NCBI RefSeq assembly: GCF_003385185.1
Contig: NZ_PQHZ01000022.1
Span: 41,084-105,083 of the forward strand
From: Amycolatopsis palatopharyngis
GTDB lineage: Bacteria; Actinomycetota; Actinomycetes; Mycobacteriales; Pseudonocardiaceae
DNA length: 64,000 nt
Direction: 5' to 3'
Shown here: positions 1 to 7,993 of the stretch, in pieces
Position numbering within the stretch: position 1 is the first letter of the stretch
Layout of the letters: every line of letters begins with the position of its first letter
Position numbers and translations under genes: made by a program
The notes under the pieces: generated by a model
The model's input: the letters and a program-made list of their open reading frames with translations, nothing else
What the model was told of the DNA's origin: nothing
Databases searched by the model: none

Positions 1-102
1 CGACACCGGGAACTGCCCTGCGTTCGAGGAGTCGAGGGTGACACTGCCCTTACCGGACTGAAGTCCGCCCTCCCAGTGGGTTGTGGCGTCACGACTTGGC
101 AT
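1..102 (-). CDS. osmC: OsmC/Ohr family peroxiredoxin, N-terminal part
   Basis: Only the first 34 residues lie in the window; the gene runs off the left edge. The visible N-terminus (MPSRDATTHWEGGL, then GKGSVTLDSS) matches the start of OsmC-type peroxiredoxins, which reduce organic hydroperoxides in the cytoplasm with two cysteines that lie outside the window. The ATG at 102 overlaps the 3' end of the upstream ohrR gene by 14 bases, so the two genes are co-transcribed and probably translationally coupled. The pairing with an OhrR-type sensor supports a role in organic peroxide defence. Family call is good; Ohr versus OsmC cannot be decided from this fragment. Confidence 0.75.
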   Translation of the reverse strand, partial: MPSRDATTHWEGGLQSGKGSVTLDSSNAGQFPVS

Positions 103-559
103 TGCGATCTCCTTCTGTTGCTGTGGACAGCGTGGCCTCGGTGAGGTCGCGCAGGGTCCGGATCAGTTCGTGCCGGGAGGTCTCGTCGAGGCCCATGGCG
201 CAGCTCATCGTCGAGGGAATTCCCGCCGCGCGCTCGCGCAGTGCCCTGCCTTCCTCGGTGAGGTTCACCGTGACGCTGCGCTCATCACCCGCTTGCCGCT
301 CGCGGGTCAGCAATCCCCTTGCCTGTAGCCGTTTCAGCAACGGCGACACGGTGCCGTAGTCGAGGCGCAACTCGGCGGCGATCTCCTTGATCGGTCGCCC
401 GTCGCGTTCCCACAACACGAGCAGGACCAGGTACTGGGGATAGGTCAGCTCTAGCTCGGACAGCAGGGGGCGGTAGGTATCGGTGACCGCCCTGGAAGCC
501 GCGTAGAGCGCGAAGCACACCTGCTCCTCGAGCAGCAGCGCGCGGTCGGCGTCGGACAT
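89..559 (-). CDS. ohrR: OhrR-type MarR family organic hydroperoxide sensor
   Basis: This 156-residue protein is a MarR-fold repressor. The segment EEQVCFALYAASRAV places a cysteine at residue 15, exactly where the reactive cysteine of OhrR lies, and a winged-helix region (about residues 55-100, with LDYGTVSPLLKRLQ and DERSVTVNLTEEG) follows. Known family behaviour: peroxide oxidises the N-terminal cysteine and the dimer leaves its operator, derepressing ohr/osmC. A second cysteine near residue 117 could form a disulfide or mixed thiol. The gene precedes and overlaps the osmC-type gene, giving an autoregulated two-gene operon. The start ATG at 559 lies just downstream of an 11-bp palindrome. 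Confidence 0.88.
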   Translation of the reverse strand: MSDADRALLLEEQVCFALYAASRAVTDTYRPLLSELELTYPQYLVLLVLWERDGRPIKEIAAELRLDYGTVSPLLKRLQARGLLTRERQAGDERSVTVNLTEEGRALRERAAGIPSTMSCAMGLDETSRHELIRTLRDLTEATLSTATEGDRNAKS

Positions 560-576
560 GCCACTAACCTAGACAT

Positions 577-587
577 CAATTAAATTG
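577..587. promoter_or_regulatory. Candidate OhrR operator
   Basis: CAATTAAATTG is a perfect 11-bp palindrome in the 36-base gap between the BASS transporter stop and the ohrR start. AT-rich AATT-type dyads are typical of OhrR/MarR operators. Its position immediately upstream of ohrR suggests autoregulation. Function is inferred. Confidence 0.55.
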
Positions 588-595
588 TGCGCAAC

Positions 596-1516
596 TTACT
601 TGCGCGCCCAGTAACTCGCGAGCAGTGATCCGGAGACGTTGTGCCAGACGGAGAAGATGGCTGCGGGGAGTGCGGCCGCAGGGTTGAAGTGGGTCGTGGC
701 GAGGCTGGCCGCCAGGCCGGAGTTCTGCATGCCCACCTCGATGCTGATCGCTCGCCGGGCCGGCTCCCCGAGTCCGCAGACGCGCGCCACGGTGTAGCCG
801 ACCGTCAGGCCGAGCAGGTTGTGCAGGACGACGGTCACCAGGACCAGTACGCCGACCGTGGCCAGGGTAGGGGCACTGCCCGCGACCACGATCATCACGA
901 CGAGGGCGATCCCGGTGACCGAGACCAGGGGGAGTGCGGGCAGGAGGTGCTCGATGGCCCGCGACGCGATCCGGCGCAGCAGCAGGCCGAGCAGCACCGG
1001 GGCGAGGACGACCTTGATGATCGAGACGAAGAGATCGCCGAAGCCCACCGGCAGGTACTCGCCCGCGAGCAGCAGTACCAGCGCTGGGGTGAGCAACGGT
1101 GCGAGCAGAGTGGACACCGACGTCATCGCCACCGACAGCGCCGTGTCCCCTTTGGACAAGTACACGATCACGTTGGAGGCCGTGCCGCCCGGCGCGCACG
1201 CGACCAGGATCACCCCGGCCGCGAGGTCCGGGGAGAGCTGGAACCCGTTGGCGATCGCCCAGCCCAGCGCGGGCATCACCACGAACTGTGCGACAACTCC
1301 GATGGCGAACGCGATCGGACGCTTGGCGACATAGGCGAAGTCGCTGCCCCGCAGCGTCATGCCCATGCCGAACATGATGAGCGCGAGCAGCCAGGGAACG
1401 GCGGGGCCCCAGTCGTCGAAGGCGCTGGGCAGCGCCATCGCGAGGGCTCCCGCGAGCACGACGATGAGCGCGAACCAGCGGCCGACGAAAGCGCTGACTG
1501 TCTTTACTGCGTGCAC
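596..1516 (-). CDS. BASS family (bile acid:sodium symporter-like) transporter
   Basis: This 306-residue integral membrane protein has about nine or ten hydrophobic helices. It carries the BASS-family segment CAPGGTASNVI (about residues 107-117) and a later EVGMQNSGLA motif, both conserved around the sodium and substrate sites. BASS carriers import organic anions such as pantoate, keto acids or bile-acid-like compounds with sodium; the substrate here cannot be read from sequence. The start is GTG at 1516, preceded by GGGAG at a good distance. It lies 36 bases upstream of ohrR in the same direction but is separated from it by the palindrome, so co-regulation is uncertain. Confidence 0.85.
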   Translation of the reverse strand: MHAVKTVSAFVGRWFALIVVLAGALAMALPSAFDDWGPAVPWLLALIMFGMGMTLRGSDFAYVAKRPIAFAIGVVAQFVVMPALGWAIANGFQLSPDLAAGVILVACAPGGTASNVIVYLSKGDTALSVAMTSVSTLLAPLLTPALVLLLAGEYLPVGFGDLFVSIIKVVLAPVLLGLLLRRIASRAIEHLLPALPLVSVTGIALVVMIVVAGSAPTLATVGVLVLVTVVLHNLLGLTVGYTVARVCGLGEPARRAISIEVGMQNSGLAASLATTHFNPAAALPAAIFSVWHNVSGSLLASYWARK

Positions 1517-1610
1517 GATTCTCCCTGTGTCTTATTCATGAGCCGGGTTGTTCACCGCCGACCCGCGGTCCTGCCTGTGCCTCACCTGCGGTCGGCTGCC
1601 GACTCGGGAG

Positions 1611-2318
1611 TCAGACTCCCTGTGGGGGCCGGAGTCCGACGAACTCGGCGAGCTGATCGACCGAGTGGGCGAAGAACTCGTCCGCGGGGTCGACACTGCC
1701 GACCAGTTGCCCGAACAGTTCGAAGCTGATCATGCCGAACAGCTGGGTCCAAGCGAATATGGCTCTGCCCACCGCGGCGGGCGGCAGTTGGGGTGCCAGG
1801 TCGGCGGCCAGGCGCCGAAGCTGATCGTCGAGTACCGGGGTGAGTTCGGGTGCGGTCAGCGGTGGGCGCAGCCCGTGCTCGGCCTCGGCTCTGGCCAGGA
1901 TCCCGACGAAGGCGACCGCAACCCGGCTGGCGGGGGCGACAGTGTCCTGCGGCGCCTGGTATCCCGGGATCGGCGAACCGTAGATGAGCGCGTACTCGTG
2001 CGGGTTGTGCTTTGCCCACACGCGTACGCCATGGCAGAGCGCAAGCCACTGTCCCCGAGGGGTGTCCTCCTGTTTGACGGCCGCTTCCGCGGTGTCGCCC
2101 AGCGCGTTGTAGGCGTCGATGATCAACGCGGTCAGCAGCTGGTCCCGGCTGGGGAAGTAGCGGTAGAGGGCCGAGGACACCATGCCGAGTTCCCGGGCCA
2201 CGGCTCGCAGGGAGAGTCCGTCGGCGCCCACCTCGGCGAGCTGTTCGCGAGCCCTGTCCTTGATTTCCTGCGTCAGTTCGGCTCGCGCTCGCTGTCGCGC
2301 CGTGCGGCTGCCAGTCAT
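1611..2318 (-). CDS. TetR family transcriptional regulator
   Basis: This 235-residue TetR protein has an N-terminal helix-turn-helix at about residues 15-60 (LSLRAVARELGMVSSALYRYFPSRDQLL) and a larger ligand-binding C-terminal part of the WHG/TetR_C type. The ATG at 2318 is preferred because the family normally begins 10-20 residues before the HTH; a frame open further upstream would run through the operator region. It diverges from the nitroreductase gene at 2449 and the shared gap contains three copies of one dyad. It therefore probably represses itself and the neighbouring oxidoreductase. The inducer is unknown. Confidence 0.88.
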   Translation of the reverse strand: MTGSRTARQRARAELTQEIKDRAREQLAEVGADGLSLRAVARELGMVSSALYRYFPSRDQLLTALIIDAYNALGDTAEAAVKQEDTPRGQWLALCHGVRVWAKHNPHEYALIYGSPIPGYQAPQDTVAPASRVAVAFVGILARAEAEHGLRPPLTAPELTPVLDDQLRRLAADLAPQLPPAAVGRAIFAWTQLFGMISFELFGQLVGSVDPADEFFAHSVDQLAEFVGLRPPQGV

Positions 2319-2359
2319 TTCCGACACTGTGCCAGAAAGGAGAGCGGTGCACCAATTCG

Positions 2360-2426
2360 AGAGCATCGCTCTTGACAGAGAGCAGCGCTCTTGCTTGACT
2401 TGCCCATCAACAGAGAGCACTGCTCT
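2360..2426. promoter_or_regulatory. Three-copy TetR operator, AGAGCnnnGCTCT
   Basis: Three 13-bp inverted repeats of form AGAGCnnnGCTCT occur at 2360-2372, 2379-2391 and 2414-2426. The third extends to a 15-bp perfect dyad. They sit in the 130-base divergent gap between the TetR gene and the nitroreductase. A TTGACA hexamer at 2372-2377 lies between sites 1 and 2, so binding should block a promoter. The repeats are directly visible; the assignment to this TetR protein is inferred from position. Confidence 0.75.
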
Positions 2427-2448
2427 CGCGATGCCGAGGGAGACTGGG

Positions 2449-2907
2449 ATGGCACAGGACAACGCGACTCGCTACATCGAGCCGAAGAGGTACGAGGCAA
2501 TCCTGCACAGGTCGGTCTCCGGGCTGACTCGTCTCGGGATCAGCCTGTGGGGCAGCCGGGTCCTCGCGGTGCGCGGCCGTAAGAGTGGGCATTGGCGTAC
2601 GAACCCGGTGAACCTGATGACCTTCGAGGGTGAGCGGTACCTGGTCGCGCCCCGGGGGCACACCCAGTGGGTGCGCAACTTGCGCGTCGCGGGTGGCGGC
2701 GAACTGCGCCTGGGCAAGCGTGCGGAGGCGTTCACCGCCATCGAGCTGGACGACGAAGCCAAGCCGGAACTGCTCCGCGCCTACCTCAAGCGCTGGGCGT
2801 TCGAGGTCGGCATGTTCTTCGACGGAGTCGACGCAAAGGCTTCCCCCGAGAAGCTGCTGGAGATCACTCCGGGCTATCCGGTGTTCCGGGTGGTGGTGGC
2901 TGGGTGA
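2449..2907 (+). CDS. Deazaflavin (F420)-dependent nitroreductase family protein
   Basis: This 152-residue protein belongs to the Ddn-like nitroreductase family (PF04075 type). It shows the typical VRGRKSGHWRTNPV segment near residue 48 and the central YLVAPRGHTQWVRNL block near residue 70, features of the split-barrel that binds F420 or related cofactors. Members reduce nitroimidazoles, quinones or enones in mycobacteria and other actinomycetes. ATG 2449 is chosen because GGGAG lies just upstream and the N-terminus aligns with the family length. It is divergent from the TetR gene and probably under its control. The physiological substrate is unknown. Confidence 0.85.
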   Translation: MAQDNATRYIEPKRYEAILHRSVSGLTRLGISLWGSRVLAVRGRKSGHWRTNPVNLMTFEGERYLVAPRGHTQWVRNLRVAGGGELRLGKRAEAFTAIELDDEAKPELLRAYLKRWAFEVGMFFDGVDAKASPEKLLEITPGYPVFRVVVAG

Positions 2908-2968
2908 CGAGCGCACTCAGCGGCGCGAAGCGTCTCGTTGGGGGGTGGTGGTTGGGTGACGGGTGGGC

Positions 2969-3160
2969 TCAGCGGCTGGTGCGGCGGGTTCCGGCAGCCA
3001 TCAGCGCGAGGCCTGCGACCGCGCACACCAGACCGATGCCGAACCAGAGTTTCTGCCCGGTCATCGGGCTCCCGGTGATCACGCCGAGGCCTTGCAGCCC
3101 CCAGATCGCACCCAGGGTGAGCAGCAGGATTCCAGCAGTGAGCAGCAACCACGGTTTCAT
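2969..3160 (-). CDS. Small two-helix membrane protein
   Basis: The 63-residue product consists of two hydrophobic helices (about residues 3-25 and 38-58) joined by a short loop, with a basic C-terminus (GTRRTSR). This architecture is common among small actinobacterial membrane proteins of unknown function. It stands alone on the minus strand, convergent with the nitroreductase gene. I do not recognise a named family. Confidence 0.6.
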   Translation of the reverse strand: MKPWLLLTAGILLLTLGAIWGLQGLGVITGSPMTGQKLWFGIGLVCAVAGLALMAAGTRRTSR

Positions 3161-3299
3161 TTGGCCCTCCCCGGGACGGCGGCGGTGCTGTTCGTCCCGA
3201 CCCTAGTCGCACTGCACGGTCGGCGGGCAGGGCCGAAGATTGAGCCCGCCGGAAGCGGGTAGTGCGGATGTGGCTGTTCACCAGCCGGGAGGAGGCGTT

Positions 3300-4286
3300 G
3301 TGTCAGTGCAGGGCCACTGGTCCCGGAGGGGCTTTCTCCGAGCCGGATTCGCTACCGGAGCTGTCGCCGCCGTCTCCGGCCTCACCTCGGCCTGCGCCGA
3401 ACTCGGTTTCGGTGACACGCTCGAACGGATCAGGAGCGAGGGAGTCGTCCGGCTCGGTCACGCGGGTGAGCGGCCCTACGCCTATGAGGACAACGGACTG
3501 CTCGGCGCGATGCCCGCGGTGCATCGGACGATCTTCGAGCGGATCCTTGGTGAAGGAGTCGAGGTCGTGGGTGTCCGGACGCTCTTCCGGGACCTGCTCG
3601 AAGGCCTCAACTCCGGCAGGTTCGACGCTGTCGCTGCCGGGATGTTCATCGGCGGCCCCCGGTGTGATCAGGCCCTGTTCTCCGATCCGATCTACTGTGC
3701 CCGCTCGGCGCTGCTCGTCCGGAAGGACAACCCGCTGGGGCTGAGTGACTACGCATCGGTCGCGGCGGAGGGTGCCACGCTGGCCGTGCTCGGCGGGACC
3801 GCGGAACAGGGCTTCGCCGCTGCCGCCGGCGTCAACCGGGAACGGTTGAAGGTGGTCGCTTCCCAGCGTGCGGGTGTGGAGGCCGTGGCGGAAGATCGTG
3901 CGGACGCCTTCACCCTGACCAGCGTTTCCCTGCGGGCGCTCGTCGACCTCTTACGCGCGCAGGAACCACCACCCGGCACGCCGGACGATCCGGCACTCGA
4001 CAATTCCAACCCTGCCGCGCGGGTACAGGTCCTCGACCCGTTCGTGCCTACCGTCGACGGGCAACCCCAGCTCGGCTGCGGCGGCGCGGCGTTCCGCAAA
4101 ACCGACCAGCCGCTGCGCGACGCGTTCAACACCGAACTGACGGCGCTTCGACGGGAGGGCAGAGTCCTGAAGCTGACCGAACCGTACGGTTTCACCGAGG
4201 CCGAGATGCCGCCTGCGGACGTCACGACCGAGCAGTTGTGCCGGACCGGTACCGCGGGCGCCTACCTCGACCCGTTGCCGAGGTGA
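3300..4286 (+). CDS. ehuB: Ectoine/hydroxyectoine-type ABC solute-binding protein (EhuB-like)
   Basis: This 328-residue exported protein is a family 3 solute-binding protein. The N-terminus has a twin-arginine motif (SRRGFLRAG) followed by a hydrophobic stretch ending in LTSAC, so it is probably a Tat-exported lipoprotein. The mature part carries LERIRSEGVVRLGHAGERPY, the SGRFDAVAAGMFI block and FSDPIY, all typical of EhuB. GTG 3300 is selected because GGGAGGAGG lies five bases upstream. No ehuC, ehuD or ehuA genes follow. Instead a BCCT carrier gene begins six bases after the stop, so this binding protein may serve another route or be a distant-locus component. Confidence 0.82.
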   Translation: MSVQGHWSRRGFLRAGFATGAVAAVSGLTSACAELGFGDTLERIRSEGVVRLGHAGERPYAYEDNGLLGAMPAVHRTIFERILGEGVEVVGVRTLFRDLLEGLNSGRFDAVAAGMFIGGPRCDQALFSDPIYCARSALLVRKDNPLGLSDYASVAAEGATLAVLGGTAEQGFAAAAGVNRERLKVVASQRAGVEAVAEDRADAFTLTSVSLRALVDLLRAQEPPPGTPDDPALDNSNPAARVQVLDPFVPTVDGQPQLGCGGAAFRKTDQPLRDAFNTELTALRREGRVLKLTEPYGFTEAEMPPADVTTEQLCRTGTAGAYLDPLPR

Positions 4287-4291
4287 CCGGC

Positions 4292-5851
4292 GTGTCCAAG
4301 GGTGAGAACTCCCAAGGGAAGGGATGGCGCAGCGGGATCGACCTACCCGTGACGATCGTCGCGGCGACCCTCGCGCTCGGCTTCCTCGCGATCGGTCTCA
4401 TATTCAGCGACCAGTTGCGGATCGCGGGGCTGCACGTCTACGCCTTCATCGCCGACTGGTTCGGCTGGGTCTTCGTGCTCGCGACCGCCGGATTTGTCTT
4501 CTTCATTCTCTACCTGGCGTTCAGCCGATTCGGCAAGATCAAACTCGGCAAGGCCGAGGACAAGCCGGAGTACTCCACGTTCTCCTGGATCTCCATGATG
4601 TTCGCCCTCGGCGTGGGCATCGGGCTGATCTTCTACGGTGCCTACGAACCGGTCCTGCTCTACGCGGAGCCGCCGCCGGGCGGCCCGGCTCCGCGCACCG
4701 AGGAGGCGGCGGTCGTCGGGATGCAGTACTCGATCTTCCACTGGGCACTGCACCCGTGGGCGTTCTTCGGCGTCGCAGGCCTCACGTTCGCCTACAGCAC
4801 CATGAACAAGGGGCGCAGTTCCCTCGTCACCTCGACGCTGCGGCCGCTGCTGGGCAACCACGCGGACGGCGGTGTGGGCAGGAGTATCGACACCTGGGTC
4901 ATCGTGACCACACTGGTCGGCAACGCCGTGACCCTCGGGCTCGGCACGTTGCAGATCATCGCGGGCCTGGGGTTCGTCGGGGGGATCAAGAGTTCGACCC
5001 TCCTGCTGGTGCTGGTCGTCGGCTCGCTCACCATCGCCTTCGTGTTCTCCGCGGTGGCCGGCGTCGACCGGGGCATCAAGCGGCTCGCCGACTTCAACGT
5101 ACTGCTGGCGATCGGGTTGATGCTGTTTCTCCTGCTGCTCGGGCCGTTCAAGTTCATCCTCGACCTGTTGTCGGAAGCCCTCGGTGGCTACCTGTTCAAC
5201 TTCCTGCCGATGTCCTTCGAGACCGGCGCCTTCGACGACGGCACTTGGATGCAGAACTGGACCATCTTCTTCTGGGCGTGGGGTATCTCCTGGGCGCCGT
5301 ACGTTGGCAGCTTTCTGGCCAAGATCTCTCGTGGGCGAACGATCCGCGAGTACGTGGTCGGTGTGCTGATCGCGCCGAGTCTCGCCACGGTGGTGTGGTT
5401 CTCGGTGCTCGGCGGCACCTCGCTGGACCTGCAGATCTCCGGGCAGGTCGACGTCGCGGCCGCGGCGGGAGAGAGCGCGCAGGCCGCGCTGTTCGAGGTG
5501 CTTCAGGCGTTCCCGCTGGCCACGGTGACCAGTATCGCGGTGATCATCCTTGCCGCGGTGTTCTTCGTCAGTGGCGCCGACGCCGGTGCCATCGTGCTGG
5601 GAACGTTCTCGTCGAAGGGCAACCCGGAACCGAAGAAATGGCTCACGGTGGGCTGGGGGTTGCTCGTCGGCATGGTGGCGCTGATGTTGCTCATCGTCGG
5701 CGGCCTCGACGCCCTCCAGTGGGGCGCGATCGTGGTCGCCTCGCCCTTTGTGCTGGTTCTCATCGCCATGTGCGTGGGCTTCGTGAAGGATCTGCGCGGT
5801 GACGTCAAATCCGGGCAGGTCGACGTTCGCAGGCGCAGATCCCGGGTCTAG
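4292..5851 (+). CDS. BCCT family compatible-solute transporter
   Basis: About 519 residues and twelve hydrophobic helices match the betaine/carnitine/choline transporter family. The glycine-rich stretch ALGVGIGLIFYGAYEP (family consensus GMGIG, here with Val replacing Met) and the signature region WTIFFWAWGISWAPYVGSF are present. The family imports glycine betaine, choline or ectoine using sodium or proton gradients and acts in osmoprotection. GTG 4292 is preferred since GAGGTG lies seven bases upstream; an alternative GTG at 4283 overlaps the ehuB-like stop by four bases. The tight spacing suggests one operon for osmolyte uptake. The cytoplasmic C-terminal tail is short and basic. Confidence 0.9.
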   Translation: MSKGENSQGKGWRSGIDLPVTIVAATLALGFLAIGLIFSDQLRIAGLHVYAFIADWFGWVFVLATAGFVFFILYLAFSRFGKIKLGKAEDKPEYSTFSWISMMFALGVGIGLIFYGAYEPVLLYAEPPPGGPAPRTEEAAVVGMQYSIFHWALHPWAFFGVAGLTFAYSTMNKGRSSLVTSTLRPLLGNHADGGVGRSIDTWVIVTTLVGNAVTLGLGTLQIIAGLGFVGGIKSSTLLLVLVVGSLTIAFVFSAVAGVDRGIKRLADFNVLLAIGLMLFLLLLGPFKFILDLLSEALGGYLFNFLPMSFETGAFDDGTWMQNWTIFFWAWGISWAPYVGSFLAKISRGRTIREYVVGVLIAPSLATVVWFSVLGGTSLDLQISGQVDVAAAAGESAQAALFEVLQAFPLATVTSIAVIILAAVFFVSGADAGAIVLGTFSSKGNPEPKKWLTVGWGLLVGMVALMLLIVGGLDALQWGAIVVASPFVLVLIAMCVGFVKDLRGDVKSGQVDVRRRRSRV

Positions 5852-5879
5852 GGCGTGTCTGACGCACGACACGCCCTAG
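5848..5879. terminator. Bidirectional terminator hairpin
   Basis: CTAGGGCGTGTC and its exact complement GACACGCCCTAG form a 12-bp stem with an 8-base loop, beginning inside the BCCT stop region and ending seven bases before the convergent gabD stop. The position between convergent genes fits a two-way terminator. Confidence 0.75.
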
Positions 5880-5885
5880 GCCTGC

Positions 5886-7337
5886 TCAGCCGAGGGCCAG
5901 CGACATGTACTTGGTGTCCAGGTACTCCTCGATACCCTCGGCGCCGCCTTCCCTGCCGAAGCCGGATTCCTTGATGCCGCCGAACGGTGCGGCCGGGTTC
6001 GACACGATTCCCGTGTTGATACCGACCATGCCCGTCGGCAGCGCTTCGCCGACGCGCACCGCACGGCCGGCGTCGCGGGTGTAGAGGTAGGCAACCAGCC
6101 CGAACTCGGTGTCGCCCGCCTGGCGCAGCGCGTCCTCCTCGTCGGTGAAGGTGGTGATCGGGGCGACCGGCCCGAACACCTCCTCACGCAGGATCCGCGC
6201 GTTCGCCGGCACGTCGGCGAGCACGGTCGGCGGGTAGAAGAAACCCTTGCCTTCGGGCACTTCACCGCCCGTGGTCACGGTCGCGCCCGCGTCCACCGCG
6301 TCGGTGACCAGTTCCACGACCTTGTCGCGCTGGCCGATGTTGATCAACGGGCCGACCGAGACGCCTTCCTCGGTGCCGGGTCCGGTCCGCATCTCCGCCA
6401 TCGCGGCGGTCAGCCGCCGGGTGAACTCCTCGACGACCGGTTCGGCCACATGGAAGCGGTTGGCCGCGACGCAGGACTCACCGTTGTTCCGCATCTTCGC
6501 GGCGACAGCGCCCTCGACCGCCACGTCCACATCACAGTCGGAGAACACCAGGAACGGCGCGTTCCCGCCGAGTTCCATCGACATCCGCTGGAGGTTCGGA
6601 GCACACTGCTCCACCAGCTTCTTGCCGACCTCGGTCGAGCCGGTGAAGGACATTTTGCGGATCCGTGGGTCCTCCAGCGCCGGGGACACGATGCGGCTCG
6701 CGGAGGTACTCGGCACGACGTTCAGCACCCCGTCCGGCAGTCCTGCCTCGGTCAGCAACGCGGCCAGGTTCAGCATCGACAGCGGGGTGAGCTGGGCCGG
6801 TTTGAGCACCATCGTGCAGCCCGCGGCGATGGCGGGGCCGATCTTGCGAGTGCCCATCGCCAGCGGGAAGTTCCACGGGGTGATCAACAGGCAAGGGCCG
6901 ACCGGCTGTTTCGTGACCATGGTGCGCTTGGCGCCGGAAGGGTCCTGCGCGTACCGGCCGTCGATGCGTACGGCTTCTTCGGAGAACCAGCGGAAGAACT
7001 CGGCCGCGTAGGTGACCTCCGCGCGCGACTCGGCCAGGCTCTTGCCCATTTCCAGCGTCATCAGCCGGGCGAGCTCGTCGGCGCGCTCGGTCATCAGCTG
7101 CCAGGCGCGGCGCAGGATCTCCCCGCGTTCGCGAGGCGGCGTCGCGGCCCACTCGGCCTGCGCGCGGGCAGCCGCGTCCACCGCTGAAACGGCATCCTCG
7201 TGTTGCCCGTCGGCCACCTCGGCGAGCGTGTCCTCGGTGGCCGGGTCGGTCACCGGGAACCGGGCGCCCGAGGCCGCGTCCCGCCACTTCCCGTAGACGA
7301 AGAGCTGGGTGGGGATCTGCTCGCTCAGTTCGCTCAT
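5886..7337 (-). CDS. gabD: Succinate-semialdehyde dehydrogenase (NADP-type)
   Basis: The 483-residue protein is an aldehyde dehydrogenase. It has the cofactor segment PWNFPLAMGTRKIGPAIAAG, the glutamate motif MELGGNAPF, the catalytic cysteine in GESCVAANR, and the GabD-type C-terminal NTGIVSNPAAPFGGIKESGF. The enzyme oxidises succinate semialdehyde to succinate in the GABA shunt. ATG 7337 gives the standard GabD length; the open frame continues upstream but antisense to the lipoprotein gene. It stands alone on the minus strand. Cys is preceded by Ser rather than the more common Thr, but this is within family variation. Other short aldehydes remain possible substrates. Confidence 0.85.
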   Translation of the reverse strand: MSELSEQIPTQLFVYGKWRDAASGARFPVTDPATEDTLAEVADGQHEDAVSAVDAAARAQAEWAATPPRERGEILRRAWQLMTERADELARLMTLEMGKSLAESRAEVTYAAEFFRWFSEEAVRIDGRYAQDPSGAKRTMVTKQPVGPCLLITPWNFPLAMGTRKIGPAIAAGCTMVLKPAQLTPLSMLNLAALLTEAGLPDGVLNVVPSTSASRIVSPALEDPRIRKMSFTGSTEVGKKLVEQCAPNLQRMSMELGGNAPFLVFSDCDVDVAVEGAVAAKMRNNGESCVAANRFHVAEPVVEEFTRRLTAAMAEMRTGPGTEEGVSVGPLINIGQRDKVVELVTDAVDAGATVTTGGEVPEGKGFFYPPTVLADVPANARILREEVFGPVAPITTFTDEEDALRQAGDTEFGLVAYLYTRDAGRAVRVGEALPTGMVGINTGIVSNPAAPFGGIKESGFGREGGAEGIEEYLDTKYMSLALG

Positions 7338-7419
7338 GACCGTGGTTACCCGATATGGCCTCGACGCATGCAGCGCTGTCCCATGCAACCCCGCGAACGG
7401 CCCGCACCGTCTTGGGGAT

Positions 7420-7923
7420 ATGCGTAGATACCCGTGGCTGCTGTTGTTCCTCGTCGCTGTGACCGGCTGTGGCGCTGGGTCGGGCGGGGTCGAATCGGAG
7501 GCCTGCACCGAGATAGGTGCGCCCACCGGTGTCGGGGTAGATGTGGCTGCCCCGATCGCCGGGAAAGTGACCGGCGGGACGCTGGAGGTCTGCTGGGACG
7601 GCGAGTGTGTGCGCCGGGACCTGCAGCTGATGAACTCGACCGAGGCGGGCGACACCACGTGCACCGGCGACGGTCCGACGGACGCTTGCTCCGCGCAACT
7701 GGGGGAGAACGGGCGCAAGAACGCGTTCGTCGATGTCCAGAACCTGCCGCAGGCTCCGGTGCGGGCGACGCTCACGCTGACCGGTGCCGACGGGCAGGTG
7801 CTGCAACAGGAAGCCGAGGCCACCCCCGCCGCGACCTATCCGAACGGCCCCGACTGCCCGCCGGGCGGTGTGCAGGCCCATCTCGTGGTCGACGCGTCGG
7901 GCTCGGTGCAGCAGCGCGACTGA
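7420..7923 (+). CDS. Putative secreted lipoprotein of unknown function
   Basis: The 167-residue product begins MRRYPWLLLFLVAVTGCGAG, a lipoprotein signal with lipobox VTGC. The mature region has paired cysteines (CW.GEC, TTCTGDGPTDAC, DCPPGG) and probably folds as an extracytoplasmic beta domain. I recognise no catalytic motif. ATG 7420 follows a GGGG at a suitable distance. It diverges from gabD and precedes the LLM oxidoreductase by 70 bases. Confidence 0.65.
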   Translation: MRRYPWLLLFLVAVTGCGAGSGGVESEACTEIGAPTGVGVDVAAPIAGKVTGGTLEVCWDGECVRRDLQLMNSTEAGDTTCTGDGPTDACSAQLGENGRKNAFVDVQNLPQAPVRATLTLTGADGQVLQQEAEATPAATYPNGPDCPPGGVQAHLVVDASGSVQQRD

Positions 7924-7993
7924 ACTCACGCACTGCCGAACGTCTCCAAGTGTTACGTTCCACGCGGCATGTAAATAACGTGGAGGGCGCAGC

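Noticed and set aside
641..1729. Long plus-strand frame across the BASS transporter gene
   Set aside because: It is an antisense frame of high-GC coding DNA, with very low-complexity Arg/Asp/Gln composition and no domain; the minus-strand BASS gene explains the region.
4343..5872. Long minus-strand frame opposite the BCCT carrier
   Set aside because: Its product is a hydrophilic Arg/Glu/His-rich string with no motif, the usual shadow of a membrane-protein gene.
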